From: JAGVSR01 sp964589785
GTDB lineage: Bacteria > Pseudomonadota > Alphaproteobacteria > Rhizobiales > Hyphomicrobiaceae
Length of the DNA stretch: 64,000 nucleotides
Direction of reading: 5' to 3'
Assembly: GCA_964589785.1 (NCBI GenBank)
Contig: CAZPUQ010000007.1
Coordinates: 62,001-126,000 of the forward strand
Position 1 is the first letter of the stretch. Each line of letters starts with the position of its first letter. A program made the position numbers and the translations under genes. Below are positions 1 to 8,239 of the stretch, piece by piece. The notes below the pieces were generated by a model that ran no database searches, was not told the origin of the DNA, and was given only the letters and a program-made list of their open reading frames with translations.

Positions 1-941
1 AAAAGGTCGGACGGCTTGGAGACATGGAACGCGCCCGATGCGATGAACAGCACATGGTCGGTCTTGACCGGTCCGTACTTGGTGGCGACCGTCGTGCCCT
101 CGATCAGCGGCAGGAGATCGCGCTGCACGCCCTCGCGGCTGACGTCGGCGCCCGAGCGCCCCGTCTCGCCGCGCGAGCAGATCTTGTCGATCTCGTCGAG
201 GAACACGATCCCTGAGTTCTCAACGGCGCGGATCGCGTCCGCGGCCAGGCTGTCGTTGTCGATGAGCTTGTCGCTCTCCTCGGCGATCAGGACATCGTAG
301 CTGTCGCGCACCGTCATGCGGCGCGGCTTCATGCGCCCGCCCATGGCCTTCTGCAGCATCTCGCCGAGGTTGAGGCCTGCCCCGCCCATGCCGGGGCCCA
401 TACCCGGGATCTCGAACAGCGGCAGGCCGCCGCCCGTCTCGGCGACCATGATCTCGATTTCCTTGTCGTTGAGCTCGTTGGTGCGCAGCTTGCGGCGGAA
501 GGTGTCGCGCGTGCCGGGCGAGGCGGAGCCGCCGACGAGCGCATCGAGCACGCGCTCCTCCGCGTTCTTCTCGGCTCGGGCACGCACCTCCTTGCGCTTC
601 GTCTCCTTGATGAGGCCGAGCCCGACCTCGACGAGATCGCGCACGATGCTTTCCACGTCGCGGCCGACATAGCCGACCTCGGTGAATTTCGTCGCCTCGA
701 CCTTGAGGAACGGGGCGCCCGCGAGCCGGGCCAGCCGGCGCGAGATCTCCGTCTTGCCGACGCCGGTCGGGCCGATCATCAGGATGTTCTTGGGCAGCAC
801 CTCGTCCTTCAGGTCGCCGGTCAACTGCTGGCGCCGCCAGCGGTTGCGCAGCGCGATCGCGACGGCGCGCTTGGCATCCGCCTGCCCGACGATGAAGCGG
901 TCGAGTTCGGAGACGATCTCGCGCGGAGAGAAATTGGTCAT
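1..941 (-). CDS. hslU: HslU, ATPase subunit of the HslUV protease (partial, C-terminus beyond window)
   Basis: AAA+ unfoldase that feeds substrates into the HslV peptidase chamber in the cytoplasm. The reverse strand translates as MTNFSPREIVSELDRF and carries Walker A GPTGVGKT at residues 57-64 and Walker B in GIVFLDEIDK, both typical of HslU/ClpX-type ATPases. The ATG at 941 starts 24 bases after the hslV stop. About 313 codons are present, and HslU is usually about 435 residues, so the sensor-2/C-terminal part, including the tail that docks into HslV, lies to the left of the window. The order hslV-hslU is the usual one and implies co-transcription. Confidence 0.96.
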   Translation of the reverse strand, partial: MTNFSPREIVSELDRFIVGQADAKRAVAIALRNRWRRQQLTGDLKDEVLPKNILMIGPTGVGKTEISRRLARLAGAPFLKVEATKFTEVGYVGRDVESIVRDLVEVGLGLIKETKRKEVRARAEKNAEERVLDALVGGSASPGTRDTFRRKLRTNELNDKEIEIMVAETGGGLPLFEIPGMGPGMGGAGLNLGEMLQKAMGGRMKPRRMTVRDSYDVLIAEESDKLIDNDSLAADAIRAVENSGIVFLDEIDKICSRGETGRSGADVSREGVQRDLLPLIEGTTVATKYGPVKTDHVLFIASGAFHVSKPSDL

Positions 942-965
942 GGCTGATTGGTCATGGCTGAGAGC

Positions 966-1535
966 TCACTTGGCGATGGTAAGCTTTTCGACCACCAGAT
1001 TGGCGTTCGTATAGACGCAGATGTCGGCGGCGATGGCCATGGCCCGGCGGGCGATCTCCTCCGCCGACAGCGGCTGATCGAGAAGCGCGCGCGCCGCGGC
1101 GAGCGCGTACATGCCGCCCGATCCGATGCCCATCAGCGCGTGCTCGGGCTCGAGCACGTCGCCGGTGCCGGTGAGCACGAGGCTCACATCCTTGTCGGCG
1201 ACGAGCATCATCGCCTCGAGGCGACGCAGATAGCGGTCCGTGCGCCAGTCCTTCGCCAGCTCCACGCAAGCGCGCGCGAGCTGGCCCGGATAGAGCTCGA
1301 TCTTGGCTTCGAGGCGCTCGAACAGCGTGAAGGCGTCGGCGGTGGCGCCCGCAAACCCGCCGATCACGTCGCCGCGGCCGAGGCGGCGCACCTTCTTCGC
1401 GTTGGCCTTGATGACGGTCTGGCCGAGGCTGACCTGGCCGTCGCCCGCGATCACGACCTCGCCCGCCTTGCGAACGGTGAGGATGGTCGTGCCGTGCCAG
1501 GTTGGGACAGTGGTGGCGGAGTGTTCGCTGCTCAT
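966..1535 (-). CDS. hslV: HslV, peptidase subunit of the HslUV protease
   Basis: Threonine peptidase of the proteasome-like HslUV complex, 189 residues. The N-terminus contains HGTTIL. In this family the leader is removed so that the first Thr of TTIL becomes the N-terminal nucleophile, and here about 14 residues precede it. The GDGQVSLGQTV and GGFAGATADAFTL blocks and the GSGGMYALAAARAL stretch are family signatures. It is the first gene of the hslVU pair. It is divergent from hisB, with 167 bases between the two start codons to hold both promoters. No truncation or missing catalytic residue was noticed. Confidence 0.97.
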   Translation of the reverse strand: MSSEHSATTVPTWHGTTILTVRKAGEVVIAGDGQVSLGQTVIKANAKKVRRLGRGDVIGGFAGATADAFTLFERLEAKIELYPGQLARACVELAKDWRTDRYLRRLEAMMLVADKDVSLVLTGTGDVLEPEHALMGIGSGGMYALAAARALLDQPLSAEEIARRAMAIAADICVYTNANLVVEKLTIAK

Positions 1536-1702
1536 CTGGGGCCTGATCTAGGCCCGCCGTCCGCGTAAATCAAGGATGCGGCGGCATGGTTAGCGAAGCT
1601 GGAAGGTTGGCCCAAAGGCTGCTAAGCCGTTGCGCGGGATGCCCGGAGCGCCGGCAAGCGGCCGGGCCATCCCATGTCATTGGGCTCGTGGCGAGGACGA
1701 CG

Positions 1703-2299
1703 GTGAAGCGGCAGGCGACGATTTCGCGCAAGACGAAGGAAACGGAGATTGAGGCGTCGGTCGACCTCGACGGCACCGGTGTCTACGACGTGCGGACCGG
1801 GATCGGGTTCCTGGATCACATGCTGGAGCAGCTCTCGCGGCACGCGCTCATCGACATCAAGCTCGCCGCGAAAGGCGACCTGCACGTCGATTTCCACCAC
1901 ACCGCCGAGGATTCCGGCATCGTTCTCGGCCAGGCGGTGGCCAAGGCGCTCGGCGACAAGACCGGGATCACCCGCTACGCCGACGTCCACCTGCCGATGG
2001 ATGAGACCCTGACGCGGGTCGCCGTCGACGTCTCCGGCCGACCGTACCTGGTCTGGAACGTGGCCTTCACGCGCGACAAGCTCGGCGACATGGACACGGA
2101 GCTTTTCCGCGAGTGGTTCCAGGCGTTCGCCCAGAACGCCGGGATCACGCTGCATGTCCAGAACCTCTATGGCGAGAACAACCACCACATCGTGGAGACC
2201 TGCTTCAAGGGTCTGGCCCGCGCCTTGCGTCTGGCCATCGCGCCGGACCTGCGCCAGGCAGGCCGGGTGCCGTCGACCAAAGGGACGCTCAGCGTATGA
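1703..2299 (+). CDS. hisB: HisB, imidazoleglycerol-phosphate dehydratase
   Basis: Converts imidazole-glycerol phosphate to imidazole-acetol phosphate in histidine synthesis, with a Mn-dependent active site. Visible signatures are FLDHMLEQLSRH, FHHTAEDSGIVLG and GENNHHIVE, whose His and Glu residues bind the metals. I chose GTG 1703: GAGG lies six bases upstream, the protein begins VKRQATISRKTKETEI, and its 198 residues match the monofunctional family. The frame stays open upstream to 1586 and GTG 1688 is an alternative, but that segment does not resemble HisB. The stop overlaps the next ATG (ATGA), indicating translational coupling. Confidence 0.95.
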   Translation: MKRQATISRKTKETEIEASVDLDGTGVYDVRTGIGFLDHMLEQLSRHALIDIKLAAKGDLHVDFHHTAEDSGIVLGQAVAKALGDKTGITRYADVHLPMDETLTRVAVDVSGRPYLVWNVAFTRDKLGDMDTELFREWFQAFAQNAGITLHVQNLYGENNHHIVETCFKGLARALRLAIAPDLRQAGRVPSTKGTLSV

Positions 2300-2802
2300 T
2301 GTGGTTACTTGTCCGGGCGAAGGACAACGCCGACGTGGATGTCTACACGGTACATGAGCCGCCCTGGCCGTCCGCGGACCGGATCGACCGGGCCGCGTCG
2401 ATGGTGTTCGTGCGCGACGGCTTTTCCTGGAAGGCGGCCCTGTTCTCGCCGATCTACTTCGCCGCCAAGGGCCAGTGGATCGCGTTCCTCGCTTATGTCG
2501 CCGTTGTCGTGCTTCTCTCGGCGCTGCTATGGGCGGCGGGTCTCAGCCAGCAGTGGTTCGGCTTCGTCGTCCTCGGCCTCAACGTGTTCCTCGGATTTGA
2601 AGCGTCGACGCTCGAGAAGATGTGGCTCGAGTACCGCGGCTGGACAGAGATCGGCACGGTTGCCGGCCGCAATCTGCCGGAATGCGAGCGCCGCTTCTTT
2701 GAAACGTGGCTTCCGGCCCAGCCGATGCTCGCGGCCGTCGCGAGCTTGCCCGTCGAATCGCGGCTCTTGTCCTGGCGCCGGCTGTTCGGTAGCCGGGCCT
2801 GA
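2296..2802 (+). CDS. DUF2628 family membrane protein of the his operon
   Basis: Small protein of 168 residues overlapping the hisB stop by ATGA. A hydrophilic N-terminus starting MMWLLVRAKDN precedes two hydrophobic stretches at about residues 56-90. The block GFSWKAALFSPIYFAAKGQWI resembles the DUF2628 pattern in which a basic or aromatic segment enters the membrane. Proteins of this type sit between hisB and hisH in many alphaproteobacteria. Their function is unknown and no role in histidine synthesis can be deduced. ATG 2299 is an equally possible start one codon downstream. Confidence 0.85.
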   Translation: MMWLLVRAKDNADVDVYTVHEPPWPSADRIDRAASMVFVRDGFSWKAALFSPIYFAAKGQWIAFLAYVAVVVLLSALLWAAGLSQQWFGFVVLGLNVFLGFEASTLEKMWLEYRGWTEIGTVAGRNLPECERRFFETWLPAQPMLAAVASLPVESRLLSWRRLFGSRA

Positions 2803-2828
2803 GCCGTGGCGGGCACTGGATAAGACCG

Positions 2829-3482
2829 ATGCAGCGCGTCGCGATCATTGACTACGGCTCCGGCAACCTTCATTCCGCCGCCAAGGCATTCGAGCGCGCG
2901 GCGCGGGATGGCGGTACGGACAGCCGCATCACCGTCACGTCGGACCCGAAGGATGTGCGTGCCGCCGACCGTATCGTCCTGCCGGGCGTGGGCGCATTCG
3001 CCGACTGCCGGCGCGGCCTGGAAGCGGTGCCGGGCATGCACGACGCGCTGGAGGATGTCGTGCGCGGCAAGGGACGGCCGTTCCTCGGCATCTGCGTCGG
3101 CATGCAACTGCTCGCAACGCGCGGACTGGAGCACGGCGTCACCGACGGCCTCGGCTGGATCCCCGGCGAGGTCCGCGCGATCGAGCCCCGCGATCCCGCG
3201 CTCAAGATCCCGCACATGGGCTGGAACACGCTGACGGCGGTGCGCGACCATCCGCTGCTGTCCGGTCTCTCCACGGGCGCCGCCGGTCTGCACGCGTATT
3301 TCGTCCACTCCTATCATCTCGTCGTTGAGGATCGGGCGGACGTGGTGGCCGAAACCGATTACGGCGGTCCGGTCACGGCCCTCGTGGCGCGCGGCAACAT
3401 TGCCGGCACGCAGTTCCATCCCGAAAAGAGCCAGGCGCTCGGCCTCGGCCTGCTGGCGAATTTTCTCGCCTGGACGCCTTAG
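2829..3482 (+). CDS. hisH: HisH, glutaminase subunit of imidazole glycerol phosphate synthase
   Basis: Class I glutamine amidotransferase that supplies ammonia to HisF, 217 residues. The catalytic Cys is in GICVGMQLL and the His-Glu pair in FHPEKSQ; MQRVAIIDYGSGNLHSA is the family N-terminus. The gene follows the DUF2628 gene by 26 bases in the same direction. In many relatives hisA and hisF follow directly, but here a hairpin and unrelated genes follow. hisA appears only at 63803, in the same orientation. Confidence 0.96.
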   Translation: MQRVAIIDYGSGNLHSAAKAFERAARDGGTDSRITVTSDPKDVRAADRIVLPGVGAFADCRRGLEAVPGMHDALEDVVRGKGRPFLGICVGMQLLATRGLEHGVTDGLGWIPGEVRAIEPRDPALKIPHMGWNTLTAVRDHPLLSGLSTGAAGLHAYFVHSYHLVVEDRADVVAETDYGGPVTALVARGNIAGTQFHPEKSQALGLGLLANFLAWTP

Positions 3483-3521
3483 CCGCTGAATTACGGCAGC
3501 AAGGAACGACCCCTCGCCCAA

Positions 3522-3545
3522 CCTCTCCCGTAAGGACGGGGAGGG
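3522..3545. repeat. REP-like palindrome downstream of hisH
   Basis: Imperfect inverted repeat, CCTCTCCCGT and ACGGGGAGGG around AAGG, with two G-T pairs. It belongs to the CTCTCCCC/GGGGAGAG palindromes that recur in intergenic spaces here (about 10202, 10308, 17064). It may also end the hisB-hisH transcript, although no T-run follows. Confidence 0.5.
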
Positions 3546-3707
3546 GGACAAGGTCAGCGCCGTTCGCCACCAAACGCGGGCGCAATGCGACGGACCCGCC
3601 GCTGTCATCCCCATGTTTCTGAGCTCCGGCCATGGGCAGCGGCGGATCGGCGCGACACAGTGGCAAGGTTGATTCTCTGGAACTTCAGGATTGGAGGCTC
3701 GAACGAC

Positions 3708-4016
3708 ATGAGCAAGATCGCGCGTGCAACGACCGCCGGCATCGCCGCCGCGGCGGTGATCCTCGGCGGGGCGATGGCCGCCGAAGCCAAGACGTGCGTC
3801 CGGAAGGGCGCCATCGGCGAGGCGGGGTCGGAGAAGGATGCGAAGTTCCAGGTGGACGAGGCGCTTCTCCAGGCCGTCGACTGGGGCGCGTGGGCCTCGT
3901 GGATGTCGAACGGCACGACGCCCGGCTACACGTTCGGCCCGCGCAAGTATAGCTGCTCGAAGAGCGGCTCGTGGGGTTGGACGTGTCGCGGCTCGTCGAC
4001 CATCTGCAAGCTCTGA
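3708..4016 (+). CDS. Small secreted Cys/Trp-containing protein, unknown function
   Basis: A 102-residue protein that I do not recognise. It has a clear Sec signal peptide: MSKIAR, then an Ala-rich hydrophobic core, with likely cleavage after AAEA. The mature part has four Cys and several Trp/Gly residues near its end (SGSWGWTCRGSSTICKL), which suggests disulfides in the periplasm. GGAGG at about 3693 supports ATG 3708; a longer reading from 3585 lacks a signal sequence. It is monocistronic and followed 21 bases after the stop by a strong terminator. Confidence 0.75.
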   Translation: MSKIARATTAGIAAAAVILGGAMAAEAKTCVRKGAIGEAGSEKDAKFQVDEALLQAVDWGAWASWMSNGTTPGYTFGPRKYSCSKSGSWGWTCRGSSTICKL

Positions 4017-4037
4017 TCACTGGCAAGACCGCAATGG

Positions 4038-4072
4038 AACGGCCGCCGTCAACACCTGACGGCGGCCGTTTT
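4038..4072 (+). terminator. Rho-independent terminator of the small secreted protein gene
   Basis: A 13-base perfect stem (AACGGCCGCCGTC and its complement) around a seven-base loop, running into TTTT. On the opposite strand no T-run follows, so it serves the upstream plus-strand gene and separates it from the convergent transglycosylase gene. Confidence 0.9.
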
Positions 4073-4098
4073 GCGGTCCGGGCGGGTGCGGCGCCGAC

Positions 4099-5568
4099 TC
4101 AGCTCTGCGTGCGCAGCGCGGAGAGCAGCTCCGGCGTCGGATAGCTGTCCGCGGGGAAGCCGAGCTGCACCTGCATGGCCTTCACGGCCGCGCGCGTGGC
4201 CGCGCCGATCTTGCCATCGACCTCGCCGACGTCGAAGCCGCGCTTCTTCAATTGCCGCTGCAGCTCCTTCGCCTCGTCGGGTGCCAGCACCTCGATCGGA
4301 CGCTTGGGCTTCTGCATCGGCGGCGCGCCGTCGATGCGCGTTGCCAGCCACGCCGCCGTGATGGCGTAGCTCAACGACTGGTTCCACTGGAGATAGACGT
4401 TGAAGTTCTCATAGGCCAGGAAGGCCGGCCCGTAGCGCCCCATCGGCAGCATGAGCGAGGCGGGCATACTGTCGTTCTCGAGGGCGGACCCGTCGACTTT
4501 GTGCACGCCCCAGGAGGCCCATTGCGAGCGCGGAAGCTTGACCGCCAGATCCGCCTTCTCCCACGGCAGGTCGGCCGTCAGCACGACCTCCTCCAGCCAG
4601 GGCTCGTTCCGCCGCCAGCCCAGATGCGTCATGTAGTTCGCGGTCGAGCCGATGATGTCGGTCGGATTGGCGAATAGGTTGATATCGCCATCCCCGTCGT
4701 AGTCGATGGCGTGGGCGAGGTAGCGCGTCGGAAGGAACTGCGTCTGGCCGATCTCGCCCGCCCACGACCCGATCATGGTGTCGGGACCCATGTCGCCGCG
4801 ATCGATGATCTCGAGCGCCGCCATGAGCTCGGTGCGAAACATCTCGCCGCGGCGGCAATCGTAGGCGAGCGTCGTCAGGGAGTTCAAAATCGGCAGCTTG
4901 CCCATGCCGGCGCCGAAGTCGCTTTCGAGCGCCCAGAAGCCGGTGATGACGGACGCGGGAACGCCGTAGTCCTTGCCGGCGCGTTCGAATGCGACGGCAT
5001 TCTTCTTGATCTGCGCACGCCCGTTCTGCACGCGGTTGTTGGTGGCGAGCTTGGCTGAGAAGTCGGTGAAGCTCTGCGCGAAGAAGCCCTGCTTGCGGTC
5101 GCGCGCGATGACACCGGTGTCGAGCGTGCGCCCGCCGAGCGCGGTCCTGATCGTGGCTGCCGAGACGCCGTTCGCAGCCGCCTCCTTGCGGAAGCGCGCC
5201 AGCCAGGCGTCATAGCTTTCTGAGTTCTTGCAGTTGGCGGGCTGGGGCGGCGGCGGCAAACCCGACGTGGCGTACTTCTCGGCGAGCGGGTTCGGCGTGC
5301 CGGGACCAGGAACCCGGCCCGGTGCCGGCGTCCTGGCGGCACTCCTGGCCGGTGGTGCGGCCGGAGGGGCGGCGTCCGTGGGCACCTGGGGCTCCAGATG
5401 CTGGATGGCCGGCGCCTTTGTCTTCTTGGGCGCCGAGGGCGCCGCCGGCCTGGCCTCGACGGGGCCGAACTCGATGCCCTGGGCCAAGCCGGAAGTCATG
5501 GCTCCGGCCGCCGCGGCGAGAGCCGCTCCCGTCGCGGCGCCAAGAGCGAACGATCGCTGGATGCGCAT
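4099..5568 (-). CDS. MltB-family lytic murein transglycosylase with C-terminal peptidoglycan-binding domain
   Basis: Periplasmic enzyme predicted to cleave peptidoglycan between MurNAc and GlcNAc, forming 1,6-anhydroMurNAc. ATG 5568 follows GAGGGGGG and gives 489 residues: signal sequence MRIQRSFALGAATGAAL, a Pro/Ala-rich linker to about residue 100, a catalytic domain, and a C-terminal PG_binding_1 repeat (LQRQLKKRGFDVGEVDGKIG). The catalytic Glu is probably that of ALESDFGAG. The block WAGEIGQTQFLPTRYLAHAIDYDGDGD is characteristic. A shorter paralogue without the binding domain lies at 26259-27074. Confidence 0.92.
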   Translation of the reverse strand: MRIQRSFALGAATGAALAAAAGAMTSGLAQGIEFGPVEARPAAPSAPKKTKAPAIQHLEPQVPTDAAPPAAPPARSAARTPAPGRVPGPGTPNPLAEKYATSGLPPPPQPANCKNSESYDAWLARFRKEAAANGVSAATIRTALGGRTLDTGVIARDRKQGFFAQSFTDFSAKLATNNRVQNGRAQIKKNAVAFERAGKDYGVPASVITGFWALESDFGAGMGKLPILNSLTTLAYDCRRGEMFRTELMAALEIIDRGDMGPDTMIGSWAGEIGQTQFLPTRYLAHAIDYDGDGDINLFANPTDIIGSTANYMTHLGWRRNEPWLEEVVLTADLPWEKADLAVKLPRSQWASWGVHKVDGSALENDSMPASLMLPMGRYGPAFLAYENFNVYLQWNQSLSYAITAAWLATRIDGAPPMQKPKRPIEVLAPDEAKELQRQLKKRGFDVGEVDGKIGAATRAAVKAMQVQLGFPADSYPTPELLSALRTQS

Positions 5569-5682
5569 CCTGGTCCCCCCTCGTGGCAAATCGGGGCCAG
5601 TGAGGCCGACCGATATGGCCGCGTCAAGACGTTCCGCGAGAAATTGCGGCATGGCGGACGGAGGACTGACGCAGGGCCGTCC

Positions 5683-7263
5683 TTACGACGCCCGGGCCGC
5701 GGCCGCCGTCTCGCGCGCGGCCTTGATGCCCTTGGCGGTCCGCGCCTGGTAGCGGCTCGCCAGATCCTCCCAGGCGATGTCGAGCGAGCCGCCGGTGGCC
5801 CGGTGCTGCTTGTCCCAGTTGGTCAACAGATCGATGCAGGCATGATCGATATAGTCGAGGTCGGCGATGTGGACGTGGACATGCGTGTTGGCCGGCAGGG
5901 ATTCGAGCTCCTGGGCCAGCAGCGGCAGCCGGATGAGGGTGGCCGATCCCTTGAGATAGAGATCGACCTGGCTCCGGTCCGGCCGGTCGTCGCGCACGAT
6001 CTCCAGGTGCGAGAACGAGTAGAGGAGCTTGGCGAGCGACAGGCCGAGCCCGGTCAGCACGCCGGTCAGGAGATCGGTCAGCACGATCATGACGATCGTC
6101 GCGGCATAGATGAAGACCTCCCCGCGGCCGTACTCCATGAGGGCCGGCACGACCTTGGGATAAGCAAGCTTGTAGCCGGTGAAGACGAGAACGGCGGCGA
6201 GCGCCGACAGCGGGATGTAGGCGAGCGTCCACGGCAGCACGGCCACGAACAGCAACAGCCAGACGCCGTGCAGGATGGCGGAGGCACGCGTCTTGGCGCC
6301 GGCCTCGACATTGGCCCCCGAGCGCACGATCACACCCGTCATCGGCAGCGCGCCGAGCCCGCCGCAGATGATGTTGCCGATGCCTTGCCCGCGCAGCTCC
6401 TGATCGTACTTCGTGCGCGGACCCGAATGCATCTGGTCCACGGCGGTGGCGCACAGCAGCGTCTCGGCGCTGGCAATGAAGGCGACCGACACGGCGCCGA
6501 CGAGGATGGCCGGCTCGAGAATGCGCAGGAAGCTCTCCGGGCCGGGGAACGTCAGGCCCGACAAGATGTTGTCGTCCACCTGGACATACTTGATGTCGCC
6601 CATCCCGAGCAGTGCCGCAGCCGCCATCCCGGCGGCAACGCCAACCAGGGGCGCGGGCAGGACGCGCCAGCTCTTGGGCGCGAACGAGCCCCACGCCGTG
6701 ATGACGGCGATGGTCAAGGCGCCGATCGCGCCCGCCCTCAGATGCTGGCCGTTCTCCGATAGCGCGGCCATGAGCGTGCCAGGGATGCCGCGAATGTTCT
6801 CGACGCCCGTCCCGATCGGCTTGAAGTCGAACATGACGTGGAACTGCGCGACCAGGATGAGCACGCCGATGCCGGCCAGCATGCCGTGGATCACGGCCGG
6901 CGAGACCGCGCGGAACCATTGTCCGAGTCGGAACACACCGGCCACTAGCTGGATGATGCCGGCAAAGAAAACGATGACGCCGAGCGCCTCGACGCCGTGC
7001 TTGTCGACGAGCTGCCAGACGAGGACGGCGAGGCCGGCCGCCGGACCGCTCACCTGCAGCGGCGAGCCGGCGAGGAAGCCGACCACGATGCCGCCCACGA
7101 TTCCCGTGACGAGGCCGGCCGCCGGCGGCATGTTGGAGGCAATGGCGATGCCCATGCAGAGCGGCAGCGCCACCAGGAACACGACGAGGGAGGCGAGAAG
7201 ATCGGCGCTCCACGTTGAGCTGCGCGGCGCCACCGCTGTGCCAGGTGTATCGGTTCCGTGCAT
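5683..7263 (-). CDS. SulP-family anion transporter with STAS domain
   Basis: Inner-membrane transporter of 526 residues. The N-terminal 400 residues hold about ten hydrophobic segments and the SulP pattern ALPLCMGIAIASNMPPAAGLVTGIVGG. A C-terminal STAS domain (about 430-500) contains HVHVHIADLDYIDHACIDLL. Family members carry sulfate, bicarbonate or dicarboxylates; the sequence does not settle which, and no carbonic anhydrase or sulfur gene is adjacent. It lies on the same strand as the transglycosylase, 114 bases upstream of that start, with no sign of coupling. A 600-residue reading in another frame is a shadow. Confidence 0.9.
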   Translation of the reverse strand: MHGTDTPGTAVAPRSSTWSADLLASLVVFLVALPLCMGIAIASNMPPAAGLVTGIVGGIVVGFLAGSPLQVSGPAAGLAVLVWQLVDKHGVEALGVIVFFAGIIQLVAGVFRLGQWFRAVSPAVIHGMLAGIGVLILVAQFHVMFDFKPIGTGVENIRGIPGTLMAALSENGQHLRAGAIGALTIAVITAWGSFAPKSWRVLPAPLVGVAAGMAAAALLGMGDIKYVQVDDNILSGLTFPGPESFLRILEPAILVGAVSVAFIASAETLLCATAVDQMHSGPRTKYDQELRGQGIGNIICGGLGALPMTGVIVRSGANVEAGAKTRASAILHGVWLLLFVAVLPWTLAYIPLSALAAVLVFTGYKLAYPKVVPALMEYGRGEVFIYAATIVMIVLTDLLTGVLTGLGLSLAKLLYSFSHLEIVRDDRPDRSQVDLYLKGSATLIRLPLLAQELESLPANTHVHVHIADLDYIDHACIDLLTNWDKQHRATGGSLDIAWEDLASRYQARTAKGIKAARETAAAARAS

Positions 7264-7495
7264 AGATCCCCCGTTCGGCCCGGCTCCGCGCAGTCGCTCC
7301 GCACACGGCGGAGAGCGTCACCGGATTTCGTTTTGCGGACTGGACGTTAGTTCTATTGACCCCGCGCAGCAACGGGCAAGGCGCGGTGTCGCAGGGAAAT
7401 CCGTGTGCCGCGGTCGGCAATTCCAACCGCGCTGGCCGTGTCTGAAAATCGAGGGGAAACAGAAGAGGCGCGCAAAAACGTCTGGGATCGGCTCG

Positions 7496-8071
7496 TCAGC
7501 GCGAGCCGCGTCCCTTGCCCGAACTGCCCGGACCCTGACCCGACGACCCCATCATGTTCGACTGCGCCTCCATCCAGGAGGACAACGCCTGCTGCCAGCT
7601 CTTCTGCCACATCTCGGCCGCCTGCATCCAGAACTGCAGCGGGGCGGTGGGCATGCCCGCGAAATCCGGCATCTCCTTCAGGTCCGGCATGCCTGGGAAA
7701 TTGCCGAAGTTCGGGAACTGGAACGGCGTGACGCTGCCGCCGGCCGGGAAACCGGCGCCGGGGCTCTTCACCTGGGTTTCCCAGGCGTCCATGATCTGGT
7801 CGAGGACCTGGAGCTGCATCTTGGAGGCCTGCTGCATCTGCTGGCGGGTCATGTCGACGAGCTCGGGCGGCCAGCCCATGGCCTTGGCCGCGGTCCCCAT
7901 CTTGTCGAAGACCTTATTGCCGTGACGCTCGGCCATGTTAGCGGCATCCGACCGCCAATCGCACATGGCCTCGAAGGCCGACTTCAACGCGCTGCGGACC
8001 TCCTCGCTGACGCCCGCCGCGTTCAGCGCATCCTGGAAGCCCTTTCCCCGCGAACCTGCGTTGCCAGCCAT
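7496..8071 (-). CDS. Phasin-like Met/Gln/Trp-rich protein, function unknown
   Basis: A 191-residue soluble protein. ATG 8071 has GGAGG seven bases upstream; the frame continues upstream to 8491 but only through antisense of lepA. Residues 60-100 are helical and rich in Met and Gln (DMTRQQMQQASKMQLQVLDQ). A Pro/Gly/Phe linker follows, then an amphipathic Trp-rich helix (FWMQAAEMWQKSWQQALSSW). This resembles phasins and the helical subunits of PHA synthases, and a PHA locus lies 10 kb away, so a granule-associated role is possible. That is inference; no specific family is recognised. It is divergent from lepA. Confidence 0.65.
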   Translation of the reverse strand: MAGNAGSRGKGFQDALNAAGVSEEVRSALKSAFEAMCDWRSDAANMAERHGNKVFDKMGTAAKAMGWPPELVDMTRQQMQQASKMQLQVLDQIMDAWETQVKSPGAGFPAGGSVTPFQFPNFGNFPGMPDLKEMPDFAGMPTAPLQFWMQAAEMWQKSWQQALSSWMEAQSNMMGSSGQGPGSSGKGRGSR

Positions 8072-8239
8072 GTCGTTTCCTCCACTTGGATTATTGCTTT
8101 TTGCGCATTGTTGCACACGTCGTTGCAGGTTGCGAGTCTCAGCGATGATCCGCCTACGCTCTGTTTCCGGCTGCGGCGGCTTGACGGCGGCAGGCGTTCG
8201 CCCCTTTTGCCGGGGGGACCCAAGTGCTATCAGCCGCCC

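Noticed and set aside
5624..7426. 600-codon frame overlapping the SulP gene on the same strand.
   Set aside because: It is a +1 shadow of the SulP gene with the Arg/Gly/His composition usual for shifted frames in high-G+C DNA, and has no membrane helices.
6413..8239. Open frame continuing lepA upstream to give a 1209-residue protein.
   Set aside because: The first 609 codons are antisense of the SulP and phasin-like genes with Arg/Ser/Thr-rich composition. LepA is complete from ATG 8240.
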